From the NCBI GenBank assembly GCA_009833045.1, contig WUUP01000001.1:113440-177439 (forward strand): a stretch of 64,000 nucleotides of DNA, given 5' to 3'. Every line of letters begins with the position of its first letter. Within the stretch, counting starts at the first letter, position 1. The stretch is from Saprospirales bacterium GYS_P2D (GTDB lineage: Bacteria; Bacteroidota; Bacteroidia; Chitinophagales; Saprospiraceae). A program made the position numbers and the translations under genes. The notes under the pieces are model-generated. The model ran no database searches. It was not told the origin of the DNA and was given only the letters and a program-made list of their open reading frames with translations. This document shows positions 9,236 through 17,855 of this stretch, piece by piece.

Positions 9236-10186
9236 CTATTCGGCAGCAGCCCTCCTTAGACGATCATTAATAGCGACCCCGAGATACTTCTCAGGCAGTA
9301 GCTTCACCTGTATCTTAAATAGACCGAGCGAATCGAGATATCTCATTGCTTTGAATAAGTTTCTGGCGGCCTCCTGATAGTCTCGAGATGGTGACAGATC
9401 ATAATGATACTCCTCAGTAATCCCATCTACCGTCTCTCCAAAAGTGATCGCACCGATACCATCTCCGCTATCATACTCCGTGACGAGCTCTATACCGCAG
9501 CTGGGAGCATAATGACTCTTGAGCATTCCTGGCGCTCCAGGATTAGAGTCGGAGTGGATATTGACCTTGAGTCGATCATCGTACTCTCTGAGAATCTCTA
9601 TAGGTAGCCCACCCTTGCGATAGACCGTGAGTCTCCCCTGCTCGACACCGACGATCGTACTCTCTACTCCCACCATACAGGCACCACCATCCAGTACATA
9701 TGGGATCTTAGCCCCGAGCTGATCCACCACGTGCTGTGCAGTAGTAGGACTGATATATCCAAAGGGATTAGCACTCGGTGCTGCCAGAGGAAAATCTAAT
9801 CTGCCCAATAGCTCTCGCATCATCGGATGTGCGGGTATCCTGATCGCTACTCTATCCAGACCCGCTGTGATCAAATCTGGGATCACCTCTGATCGCTGAA
9901 GCAACACCGTGATCGGCCCAGGCATATGATCATCCATGATTTCTCTCAGTATCGATGGCACCTCCTGTACGTAGCGCTCTATATCATTTACATCACCGAC
10001 ATGGACGATCAGAGGATCAAAGCTCGGCCGCTCCTTGACGGCAAATATCTGGCTCGCAGCGTGCTCATCCAGTGCATTGCCAGCGAGTCCATAGACTGTC
10101 TCCGTGGGTACACCGATGACCTCACCAGCTCGGAGTAGCTCCACAGCTCGGTCGATAGAGGTCCCTATGATATTTTTTTGTGCCAT
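9236..10186 (-). CDS. L-threonylcarbamoyladenylate synthase, Sua5 type
   Basis: Makes threonylcarbamoyl-AMP from Thr, bicarbonate and ATP, the first step of t6A formation at position 37 of ANN-decoding tRNAs; cytosolic. The 316 residues fit the long Sua5 form: an N-terminal YrdC domain (about 1-200) with GEVIGVPTETVYGLAGNAL, then KERPSFDPLIVH and a PSANPFGYISPTTA motif, and a C-terminal Sua5 domain after an SPGAPGMLKSHYAP-like linker (here SNPGAPGMLKSHYAPS). The stop lies 28 bases from the shared terminator. The gene is divergent from the Bax-inhibitor gene. Confidence 0.95.
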   Translation of the reverse strand: MAQKNIIGTSIDRAVELLRAGEVIGVPTETVYGLAGNALDEHAASQIFAVKERPSFDPLIVHVGDVNDIERYVQEVPSILREIMDDHMPGPITVLLQRSEVIPDLITAGLDRVAIRIPAHPMMRELLGRLDFPLAAPSANPFGYISPTTAQHVVDQLGAKIPYVLDGGACMVGVESTIVGVEQGRLTVYRKGGLPIEILREYDDRLKVNIHSDSNPGAPGMLKSHYAPSCGIELVTEYDSGDGIGAITFGETVDGITEEYHYDLSPSRDYQEAARNLFKAMRYLDSLGLFKIQVKLLPEKYLGVAINDRLRRAAAE

Positions 10187-10281
10187 TGGATTGCAAAAGA
10201 AGAAATTTACCCGTGCTAAATCAACGATAGCTACGTCAAAAGTGTAAACTTGACTAATTTAAGCCATACAAAAACTAAAAC

Positions 10282-11028
10282 ATGAGAGGATCTAATCCCG
10301 CTTTGAATGATTCTTTTGATACTGTACTCGATGCTAATGGAGCATATAATGATATCATGACCCTCGAGGGTACTGTATCCAAATCATTATTTCTAATTGC
10401 ATTGGTCATAGGCGCTGGTATCCTTGGATGGCAGATGAATACTATGGAGGCATTCGCTCCGTACATGCATGAGATACTCATCACCTGTAGCATCATGGGA
10501 CTCATCACGGCACTCATCACTATCTTCAAAAAAACCATGGCACCGACCACAGCACCGGCATATGCTGTTCTCGAGGGTATCACACTTGGGATATTCTCAT
10601 TCAGATATGAGAGTATCTATAGCGGGATCGTCATGCAGGCTATCCTGTTGACTGTTTCAGTTTTTGTAGCCCTATTACTCTGCTACAAATCAGGACTCAT
10701 CAAGCCAACTGAAAACTTTAGGCTCGGCGTCATCTCGGCCACTATGGGTATTTTCTTTGTCTACTTACTCAGTTTCATCGGTCATTTCGTGGGATTCGCT
10801 ATACCCTATCTCCACGAGTCTGGACCTATCGGCATCGGCATATCAGCTGTCATCGTCGTAGTCGCTGCGCTCAATCTGGTATTGGATTTTGACTTCATAG
10901 AGCGAGGATCGGAGCGAGGAGATCTACCTGGATATATGGAGTGGTATGGAGCATTTGGCCTATTAGTCACGTTGATATGGCTGTATATTGAGATTTTACG
11001 CCTATTGGCGAAACTCAGAGATGAGTAA
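10282..11028 (+). CDS. Bax inhibitor-1 / YccA family membrane protein
   Basis: 248 residues with seven hydrophobic segments. The N-terminal SNPALND stretch, the TLEGTVSKSLFLIALV first helix and the acidic C-terminal half (VLDFDFIERGSERG) match the Bax inhibitor-1/YccA group. Family members are inner-membrane proteins, some with a pH-dependent calcium-leak function; the role in Bacteroidota is not established. It is a single gene, divergent from sua5, and followed by a small conserved gene 90 bases downstream in the same direction. Confidence 0.9.
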   Translation: MRGSNPALNDSFDTVLDANGAYNDIMTLEGTVSKSLFLIALVIGAGILGWQMNTMEAFAPYMHEILITCSIMGLITALITIFKKTMAPTTAPAYAVLEGITLGIFSFRYESIYSGIVMQAILLTVSVFVALLLCYKSGLIKPTENFRLGVISATMGIFFVYLLSFIGHFVGFAIPYLHESGPIGIGISAVIVVVAALNLVLDFDFIERGSERGDLPGYMEWYGAFGLLVTLIWLYIEILRLLAKLRDE

Positions 11029-11118
11029 GGTTTGGTATGTATTCATTCAGCTATATCTACATTGAATATTCGACAAAAGTGAAATCTCACACTATCTCAG
11101 AGCTCAAAAATCCAAACC

Positions 11119-11454
11119 ATGAATCTAAACAATAGACAATTCAAAACTAAAGAAAACCATAGAGGGCTTTCATCTGACGAGACACTATTTCACTACTATC
11201 AGGTCGGAGATTTGATCACAGGTATATATAGTGGAGGCAAAATCAAATCGGGCCATATCATCGGCAAACAAATCGCTGAGGATAGCATAGAAATACTCTA
11301 TCAATGCATCACAACGGAGGGTCAACTAATGGCTGGTGAATCGAAAGGTGTAATCACAAAAACTGCGGACGATCTATTGGAAATCAAGTTTGACTGGCAA
11401 TGGCTCAATGGGGATAAATCAGGTGGTCGATCGCACTATATTGAGATAAAATAA
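11119..11454 (+). CDS. Small conserved protein, often annotated as N-acetylglutamate-synthase-like
   Basis: 111 residues, soluble, all-beta in appearance. The pattern LSSDETLFHYYQVGDLITGIY, GGKIKSGHIIGK and the C-terminal FDWQWLNGDKSGG is typical of a small Bacteroidota/Firmicutes family that databases commonly label n-acetylglutamate synthase. I do not think that label has biochemical support: the protein is far too short for a GNAT or kinase-fold NAGS, and no arginine genes lie nearby. Treat it as a conserved protein of unknown function. Confidence 0.7.
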   Translation: MNLNNRQFKTKENHRGLSSDETLFHYYQVGDLITGIYSGGKIKSGHIIGKQIAEDSIEILYQCITTEGQLMAGESKGVITKTADDLLEIKFDWQWLNGDKSGGRSHYIEIK

Positions 11455-11584
11455 CAGCCAAACAGTATCAATCCCATTTTTATACACGCAACAAATCACA
11501 GCATTATTCATTCGCTGTCAATCTTAAAAAAAGTGAGCAGGGCCTCTTGACAGGACTTCGAGTTTACTCTTTCTCAATATTAAT

Positions 11585-11598
11585 TGAGTGTTAACTCA
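11585..11598. promoter_or_regulatory. Inverted repeat TGAGTGTTAACTCA upstream of the desaturase
   Basis: Arms TGAGT and ACTCA flank a GTTA centre, 36 bases before the desaturase ATG. The size and position suit a dimeric repressor site, such as a TetR- or MarR-type fatty acid regulator. No binding protein can be assigned. Confidence 0.35.
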
Positions 11599-11633
11599 CA
11601 TGGTAGCTATAGGATTCGTACTTTTCCGATCCA

Positions 11634-12617
11634 ATGAAGAAAGAAAATGTGCGCCTGGAGGTCATGCAGACTATGGAAAAATCCATGGATGATCTGCTGA
11701 CAAAGTATCTGAAACCAATTGAGACAAATTGGCAACCTGCTGATTTCTTACCTGATTCAAGAGACGAGGATTTCTTTGATAAAGTGAGAGAGATCCAAGG
11801 ATGGGCTAATGAAATGCCCTATGATCTACTCGCTGTCCTGATCGGAGACACCATCACTGAAGAGGCATTACCTACCTACGAGTCTTGGCTCATGGAAGTG
11901 GAAGGCATCGATAACGTTGGTCGCAATGGCTGGTCGCAATGGGTCCGCTCGTGGACTGCCGAAGAAAATCGTCATGGCGATCTACTCAATAAATATCTTT
12001 ATCTCTCAGGTAGGGTAAACATGAGAGAACTGGAGACTACAGTACAGTATCTGATCAGCGATGGATTTGACATAGGTACTGGACGTGATCCTTATCGCAA
12101 TTTTGTGTATACGAGTTTTCAGGAACTGGCGACTAATATCTCGCACCGTCGAGTAGCCACGATGACTAAGAAGACAGGCAATACAGAACTATCTAAAATG
12201 TGTGGACTGATCGCAGCAGACGAAGCTCGCCATGCCAATGCTTATATCGATTTCATAGATCGCATTTTTGCACTTGATCCGAGTGAGATGATGCTTGCAT
12301 TTGAGGATATGATGAAAAAGAAGATCGTCATGCCAGCACACTTTCTCCGAGAGTCGGGAGGCGCTCAAGGCGAAGTATATGCTCACTTCTCAGATGCTGC
12401 TCAGCGACTCGGAGTATATACAGCGCAGGACTATATCGAAATTCTAACATCATTACTTAGTAAATGGAAGATAGATCAAATCACTGATCTAAATGATGCT
12501 GGAGAGCGTGCACGTGACTATCTCATGGCGCTACCTGCGAGACTCACTCGAGTAGCTCAGCGGCTGAGAGTCCCAGATAAGGAATACGAATTCAAATGGA
12601 TAGGCGCTCGAGTATAG
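11634..12617 (+). CDS. Acyl-[acyl-carrier-protein] desaturase
   Basis: A soluble di-iron desaturase that puts a cis double bond into acyl-ACP to adjust membrane fluidity, using ferredoxin electrons and O2. The 327 residues match the plant/bacterial stearoyl-ACP desaturase family. The two iron-binding motifs are EENRH (110-114) and DEARH (196-200), and the helix GDTITEEALPTYE (71-83) carries another Glu ligand. It is a single gene with a candidate operator just upstream. It is convergent with the histidine-kinase pair, with seven bases between the two stop codons. Confidence 0.95.
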   Translation: MKKENVRLEVMQTMEKSMDDLLTKYLKPIETNWQPADFLPDSRDEDFFDKVREIQGWANEMPYDLLAVLIGDTITEEALPTYESWLMEVEGIDNVGRNGWSQWVRSWTAEENRHGDLLNKYLYLSGRVNMRELETTVQYLISDGFDIGTGRDPYRNFVYTSFQELATNISHRRVATMTKKTGNTELSKMCGLIAADEARHANAYIDFIDRIFALDPSEMMLAFEDMMKKKIVMPAHFLRESGGAQGEVYAHFSDAAQRLGVYTAQDYIEILTSLLSKWKIDQITDLNDAGERARDYLMALPARLTRVAQRLRVPDKEYEFKWIGARV

Positions 12618-12624
12618 ATCGACC

Positions 12625-13989
12625 TCACTGATCTCCGCTCGTAGCTGGCAGGACAATAGTAAAGATAGATCCCCCCTCGGGACCTGATATGACTGAGATG
12701 TCTCCATCGTATAGATCTACGATGCGATGACAGATCGATAGGCCCATACCTGATCCAGCATACACGCTTTTAGCATGTAGCTTTTTGAAAGGCTTAAAGA
12801 TCTCTTGACTATACTCCTCTGAGATGCCAATGCCATTGTCAGAAAAACGAAGAATATGCTCCTGCGCTCGTCGCTCATAGCTGATCTCTACTCGCTTCTG
12901 AGGGCTTTCATTATACTTCCAGGCATTCTCTATGAGATTTTGAAATAAGGTAATGATGTGAAATCTATTGACCTCGATGGAAGGAAGCTGCTCGGCCAGA
13001 ATAGTGAGATCTGGATATAAAGAGGTATTAAATTTTCGCTTTAAGCTCTCTATCTCCTGATTGAGGTCCACCATCTCTGTGTCAAACTGATCATCAGCAG
13101 ATAGCTTCTTGACCTGACTGATAGAGCTGATGACTTCATACATCTCCTTGACACCTGTGCTAGCATAGCTGAGATATTCCTTCATCTTCTGAGGATCGGC
13201 ACCATGCTCTATCTCCCTATCTACTAATCCTATGAAACTACTGATCGTACGTATCGGCGTACGTAGATCATGACTGGCCACTGAGGTAAATAACTCCAGT
13301 TGATTGTTCTGTTCTTCTATTTGACTATTAGTAGCCCTTAGAGCTGCATTTTTTTGCTCCAGCTGAGTATTAGAGTCTTCTATAAATCTAAAATGATTGT
13401 TGACAATAAAAGCCACCGTGAATGATGTCGCTAACAAAGAAAACATATAATTGACATAGTCACTGTAGGGCATCATGCTCTCAGGATTAGATGGACCATG
13501 GGTATCCAGATACACCTTGAGCACAGCAAAGCTCGTCAAAATAAATGCACTCACTAAAATAGTCTGAAGGCGAGTCCGCATGAGTAAGAAACCATAAGAT
13601 GATATCGCTACTAAAAAGCAATGTGCCTCCGACCTAAATCCAATAGTCAAACAAGTAGCATAGATCATCGCTAAGGACAAAAACAATACTAACACCCTAC
13701 TGAGCATGAAATATTGACAATGATTGAGATATAGTAAAAATAAGGATACTATAAAACTGATCACGAAGGTCGCTCTCATGACCATAGATATGTCTGTAAA
13801 AAAGAGAAAGTAGGAACCATAATATAGTGCAATGATGATCACATTCATCACTATAAAATTGCTCAAGCGTATCCTAAACTGCTCTGACCTATTATCCTCA
13901 TCGGCCAAACCTATCGACATGATCGGCTCAAAAAAAGAAGAAATCGAAGACTGTAATGAATTCATGCTCAGCTGAATAATACTATTCAA
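12625..13989 (-). CDS. Membrane sensor histidine kinase (second of a tandem pair)
   Basis: 454 residues. The N-terminal half has about six hydrophobic segments (roughly 45-195), then a coiled-coil stretch (205-235), a HisKA domain with phospho-accepting His240 in VASHDLRTP, and a HATPase domain with N-box LIENAWKYN, G1 DNGIGIS and G2 GSGMGLSICH. There is no receiver or output domain, and no response regulator in the window. A membrane motif GFRSEAHCFLVA (about 117-128) is shared with its paralog. The start is two bases past the stop of the upstream kinase, so they form one transcript. Confidence 0.93.
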   Translation of the reverse strand: MNSIIQLSMNSLQSSISSFFEPIMSIGLADEDNRSEQFRIRLSNFIVMNVIIIALYYGSYFLFFTDISMVMRATFVISFIVSLFLLYLNHCQYFMLSRVLVLFLSLAMIYATCLTIGFRSEAHCFLVAISSYGFLLMRTRLQTILVSAFILTSFAVLKVYLDTHGPSNPESMMPYSDYVNYMFSLLATSFTVAFIVNNHFRFIEDSNTQLEQKNAALRATNSQIEEQNNQLELFTSVASHDLRTPIRTISSFIGLVDREIEHGADPQKMKEYLSYASTGVKEMYEVISSISQVKKLSADDQFDTEMVDLNQEIESLKRKFNTSLYPDLTILAEQLPSIEVNRFHIITLFQNLIENAWKYNESPQKRVEISYERRAQEHILRFSDNGIGISEEYSQEIFKPFKKLHAKSVYAGSGMGLSICHRIVDLYDGDISVISGPEGGSIFTIVLPATSGDQ

Positions 13990-13991
13990 TA

Positions 13992-15338
13992 TTAACTTTC
14001 AATATCCTCAAGAGGTAAAATAATGTGAAAAACAGATCCACCTTTTGGATTTGGATGGACACCTATTTCACCATGGTACATCTCACAGATCCTGTGACAT
14101 ATAGCTAATCCCATACCTGATCCTGCATAAGAGCTTTTCGTGTGTAGTTTTTTGAATGGCTCAAATATAGTCTTACTAAACTCTGCATCAATGCCGATAC
14201 CATTATCTGCAAAATAAAGATGGAAATATTCATCATCTCGAGTTGCTGTAATTTTTATCTCTTTTGTGTCACTATTATTATACTTCCATGCATTCTCTAT
14301 GAGATTTTGAAATAAGCCTACAAAATGGGATTTATTCACTCTTAGGATAGGAAGATTTTCTGACTGAATCAATAGATCTGGGTATAAATCAGTATTGAAT
14401 TTTTTCTTTAAGCCATCGACTACCACATTGAGATCTACTAATGTTTTTTCAAATGATACATCTCTGGTCAATTTATTAATATCACTGATAGAGCTGACCA
14501 CTTCGTGCATCTCTTTGACCCCATCAGTGGCATATTTTAGATACTCTTTTAGCTGTTTGTTTTCTGGCTGATCGACTATACGTCTATCGATGAGGCCTAA
14601 GAAGCTGGATATCGTCCTCATCGGAGTACGTAGATCATGACTCGCTACCGAGGCAAAAAGCTCTAATCGATCACGCTGAGTTTGGATCCTGACATTATTC
14701 TCAGTCAGTATTTGGTTAGAAGCTTGGAGACTATTATTAGTAGCCTCTATCTCTTTGACATAGTCTAATACCGTATATGCGACTGTAGCAGACAGAGCGG
14801 TCATCGAAAGTACTCCTATCGAGAAATTAATATAAGGTGCATATGGGAGTAGGTACTCTGGATTCCAGGCACCATAATTTTCTACATAATACCAGATGAA
14901 AATGAATGTCACTATAATCACGACTATCACTACTACGACATGCCAGATACGCTTCATCAGTAGTACTCCACTCGCCGCTACCGCCACGATAATACCATGC
15001 GCCTCACATCTGAATCCCAGTACTAAACAAGCAAAATATACTATGAATAGACTCTGCAATAATGCTAATACTCTGCTGAGTAAATAATATCTCCTGGCAT
15101 GAATAAAAAAAATAACAGCTCCCACCAAGACATTAGCAGCAAATACTTCAGTCACATAGTTGACCTCTTCTTGATAATTGATCAAGTAAATCACATAAAA
15201 CAAAGAAGTGGCCGTACACATCAGAATAATGAGATTAGTCAGACGTATTCTGAACTTCTCCATCCTATGTTTGTACGGAGCCATTCCTGTGTCGAGGATA
15301 GCATCTAAAAACCTATGTAGTGATTTTCTGGGGTTCAT
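13992..15338 (-). CDS. Membrane sensor histidine kinase (first of a tandem pair)
   Basis: 448 residues with the same plan as the downstream copy: about six membrane helices (33-195), a coiled coil, HisKA with His234 in VASHDLRTP, and a HATPase with LIENAWKYN, DNGIGID and GSGMGLAICH. The membrane motif GFRCEAHGIIVA (108-119) matches that of the paralog, so the membrane part is itself a conserved sensor type and not random hydrophobic sequence. The two genes clearly arose by tandem duplication. The ligand is unknown, and the partner response regulator must be encoded elsewhere. Confidence 0.93.
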   Translation of the reverse strand: MNPRKSLHRFLDAILDTGMAPYKHRMEKFRIRLTNLIILMCTATSLFYVIYLINYQEEVNYVTEVFAANVLVGAVIFFIHARRYYLLSRVLALLQSLFIVYFACLVLGFRCEAHGIIVAVAASGVLLMKRIWHVVVVIVVIIVTFIFIWYYVENYGAWNPEYLLPYAPYINFSIGVLSMTALSATVAYTVLDYVKEIEATNNSLQASNQILTENNVRIQTQRDRLELFASVASHDLRTPMRTISSFLGLIDRRIVDQPENKQLKEYLKYATDGVKEMHEVVSSISDINKLTRDVSFEKTLVDLNVVVDGLKKKFNTDLYPDLLIQSENLPILRVNKSHFVGLFQNLIENAWKYNNSDTKEIKITATRDDEYFHLYFADNGIGIDAEFSKTIFEPFKKLHTKSSYAGSGMGLAICHRICEMYHGEIGVHPNPKGGSVFHIILPLEDIES

Positions 15339-15455
15339 TAATTATCAGCCATAATACCAATAAATAGACCCCGACAAGTTAAAAAAGCCCTATGAAAATC
15401 GGCAGTTTAAGGATTAATGTCCGTTATCTGTCGACATCGAGAAGGAGGGGGATGA

Positions 15456-17855
15456 TCAGAGTATCACCATTTTCTCGACTATCTGCCCCAGATCCCCATC
15501 CAGATGTACCATATAGACTCCCGCAGGTATCTTCTTAGTCTGTATTCGCTTATAGTAGCTACCATGACTATCATAGTGATGTTTTACGACAGGATATACG
15601 AGATTTCCTTTTTGATCACGTATAGAGAGTGCTACCGATGCTGACTCTGGGATATAAAATCTGATAGTCTGTTCTTCTCTACCCTCGAGTGCATAGACCG
15701 AAAGAGACACTTTGGGTCTTTCCTTTTTCTTGAGCGATTTTTTATAAATTGGCTCGTCCAGCAGAGCCAGAGATGGCTCCGGACAGTCTTCGAGCTGCGC
15801 CTCAAAGCTACCACCTACTTCTACTTCAAATCCTGACTCTAATAATATCTCAACACCTGCTCGATAATGTACATCAGCACTACTCATGACATTGCCTTGA
15901 GACATGAGGGCCTTCATCGCATGATAGCTATTGGCATCCACATCGGTTTCATTGACAAAGAGGGTATCTACTTGACAATTGAGCTCAGCCAGGGTATATC
16001 CACGACATAGGCAGTCATCACCTATGTGATCATTATAAGTATCAGCATCTCCATCATCACACATTGTTCCCTCATCAGGACAGAGACTTGCGTTGAATGT
16101 CACTTTGCTCAGACCTCGACAGCTGGATGGATCGTCCGTACTCGTGATCATGACATACCGAGCCACCTCACCCTGAAAATCCGGTCCAGCCTCACCTGTA
16201 TAAGTATCCTGACCTGAGGCGAGCGATAGATCATAGTATCCCAGCTCATACCACTCTACACCATCTACAGAGTAGTCGACGACAAAACCTGAGAATCCTT
16301 GCTGTGTCTGTCCATCGACGTTATAGTTCCAGATGTGAGTCTCATTGAGTATGTATTCATCCCCCAGATCATAGTGGATCCAGTGTTGACCTGAGCGAGC
16401 CGCTACATAGGGATTAGCCGATGGCGTACATGATAGCCAGGCATCATCCTCTCTGGTACCGATCTCCTCATTTACATCACAGTAATCATACTTCATGAAG
16501 TAGGCAGCTGGATCATCACAGTTGCCCTGATTAGGATCACAGGGAGTACCTACACATCCACAGTCCGTGCCATTATTGATGATGACATCATTCGCCGTGA
16601 GCGGATCTCCGTCATCACAAGCTGCTCCTGCAGGCAGACATGCCAGCTCATCAGTATAGTCATAGAAGTATATACTCGGCACCCGATGCCATGCATCATC
16701 TGGATAGAAGTCTGGCCGCCAATGTAGGCTATATCGATGCCCCCATCCACGGTTGACCTGTAGCATCTCGAAGTAATAATAGGTATTCGCCTCCAGGCAT
16801 ACATCATGTATCGTCTGCACCCCATCCATACTCGGATGATCGTGCTCCAGTCGACCTGTCCCCCAATAAGTAAACGCCGAATCCAAAACCGTCTGCGGTG
16901 TCTCATCTGCATAAATCCTGAACATCACATCGTTAGTCCCTGTGATATTGAAGTCATAGCAGGCTGTCTCAGGCGCCGTGATATAGCCCTGGGCATAGCT
17001 ACCATAGTCTGAGTAATCACTGTCCCATTGAGCAAAGAGACCTGTACGATTGATCGTCATACGGTCAGGCATTGCTGGAAAGTCGGGATCCAAGAATAAC
17101 TCCTCAAGATTACCATAAGGGATATCATTATAAAAATATACGTCTAAGGCATTTCGCTCACCGACGGGTATGCCAGTATCGTTTGGCCGTCCTACACAGT
17201 TGCAGTTACCATCCCACATATCATCAGTGGTAGAAGGATTCCCATCATTGCAGGCAGTGCCCAGAGGCTCACATATAGGATCACATACATCCGTGAGATA
17301 GGGCGATGTGATGAGTGTCCAGGTACTATCTGTGAGATAGGGACGCTGCCAATATATTGAGGCATGATCCCCGCCGCCACCATCTTGGTTTTGGAGGATG
17401 AAGTAGTATAGCTGTCCTGCTACTAAGGTCCTCGGCGTCGAGGTCTGCGTAGGATATTTATTGTGTTCTTCTTGCCTTGTCCATTCCTCGATATAGGCGA
17501 TGGTATCGAGATGAGCCGCTGTGGCGTCAGTGCTCAGGAGAAATAATGTCTGATCATCTCCAACAACATTAAATGTCACCGAACCTGTCTCAGGTACGCT
17601 GATGAATCCCTCGACGAAACCTCCGAAATTATTATCATAATTAGGATTAGTCGAGAGTGACTGCAGGGTACGGACTTTATCAGGACCTAGAGGATAGCTC
17701 TCTTGGGCCCAGAGCTGCTCCATGCCAAAGTAAGGTAGATCTTCCCAGATTTTCCATGTCACCTGACCTTCTGTACCGACACATTGGGCTTTTGCCGAAA
17801 AATAAATCAAGCAAAAAGCCAAAACTAAAACTGCACTATATAATCTACACATCAT
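15456..17855 (-). CDS. Secreted multidomain protein: two PA14-like domains, discoidin domain, T9SS-type C-terminus
   Basis: 799 residues. A signal peptide (about 1-23, ending AKAQ) is followed by a PA14-like domain (25-190), a Cys-Asp module (about 195-222, GTACNDGNPSTTDD), a second PA14-like domain (230-405), a second module (GAACDDGDPLTAND), an F5/8 type C or discoidin-like domain (about 450-595, with HWIHYDLGDEY and FVVDYSVDGVEWYELG), and a third module (GTMCDDGDADTYND). The C-terminal 75 residues look like a T9SS sorting domain (IPAGVYMVHL, ending EKMVIL). PA14 and discoidin domains bind carbohydrates, so a cell-surface glycan-binding role is likely. Its ATG overlaps the DUF1501 stop (ATGA), so it is the third gene of that operon. 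Confidence 0.85.
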   Translation of the reverse strand: MMCRLYSAVLVLAFCLIYFSAKAQCVGTEGQVTWKIWEDLPYFGMEQLWAQESYPLGPDKVRTLQSLSTNPNYDNNFGGFVEGFISVPETGSVTFNVVGDDQTLFLLSTDATAAHLDTIAYIEEWTRQEEHNKYPTQTSTPRTLVAGQLYYFILQNQDGGGGDHASIYWQRPYLTDSTWTLITSPYLTDVCDPICEPLGTACNDGNPSTTDDMWDGNCNCVGRPNDTGIPVGERNALDVYFYNDIPYGNLEELFLDPDFPAMPDRMTINRTGLFAQWDSDYSDYGSYAQGYITAPETACYDFNITGTNDVMFRIYADETPQTVLDSAFTYWGTGRLEHDHPSMDGVQTIHDVCLEANTYYYFEMLQVNRGWGHRYSLHWRPDFYPDDAWHRVPSIYFYDYTDELACLPAGAACDDGDPLTANDVIINNGTDCGCVGTPCDPNQGNCDDPAAYFMKYDYCDVNEEIGTREDDAWLSCTPSANPYVAARSGQHWIHYDLGDEYILNETHIWNYNVDGQTQQGFSGFVVDYSVDGVEWYELGYYDLSLASGQDTYTGEAGPDFQGEVARYVMITSTDDPSSCRGLSKVTFNASLCPDEGTMCDDGDADTYNDHIGDDCLCRGYTLAELNCQVDTLFVNETDVDANSYHAMKALMSQGNVMSSADVHYRAGVEILLESGFEVEVGGSFEAQLEDCPEPSLALLDEPIYKKSLKKKERPKVSLSVYALEGREEQTIRFYIPESASVALSIRDQKGNLVYPVVKHHYDSHGSYYKRIQTKKIPAGVYMVHLDGDLGQIVEKMVIL

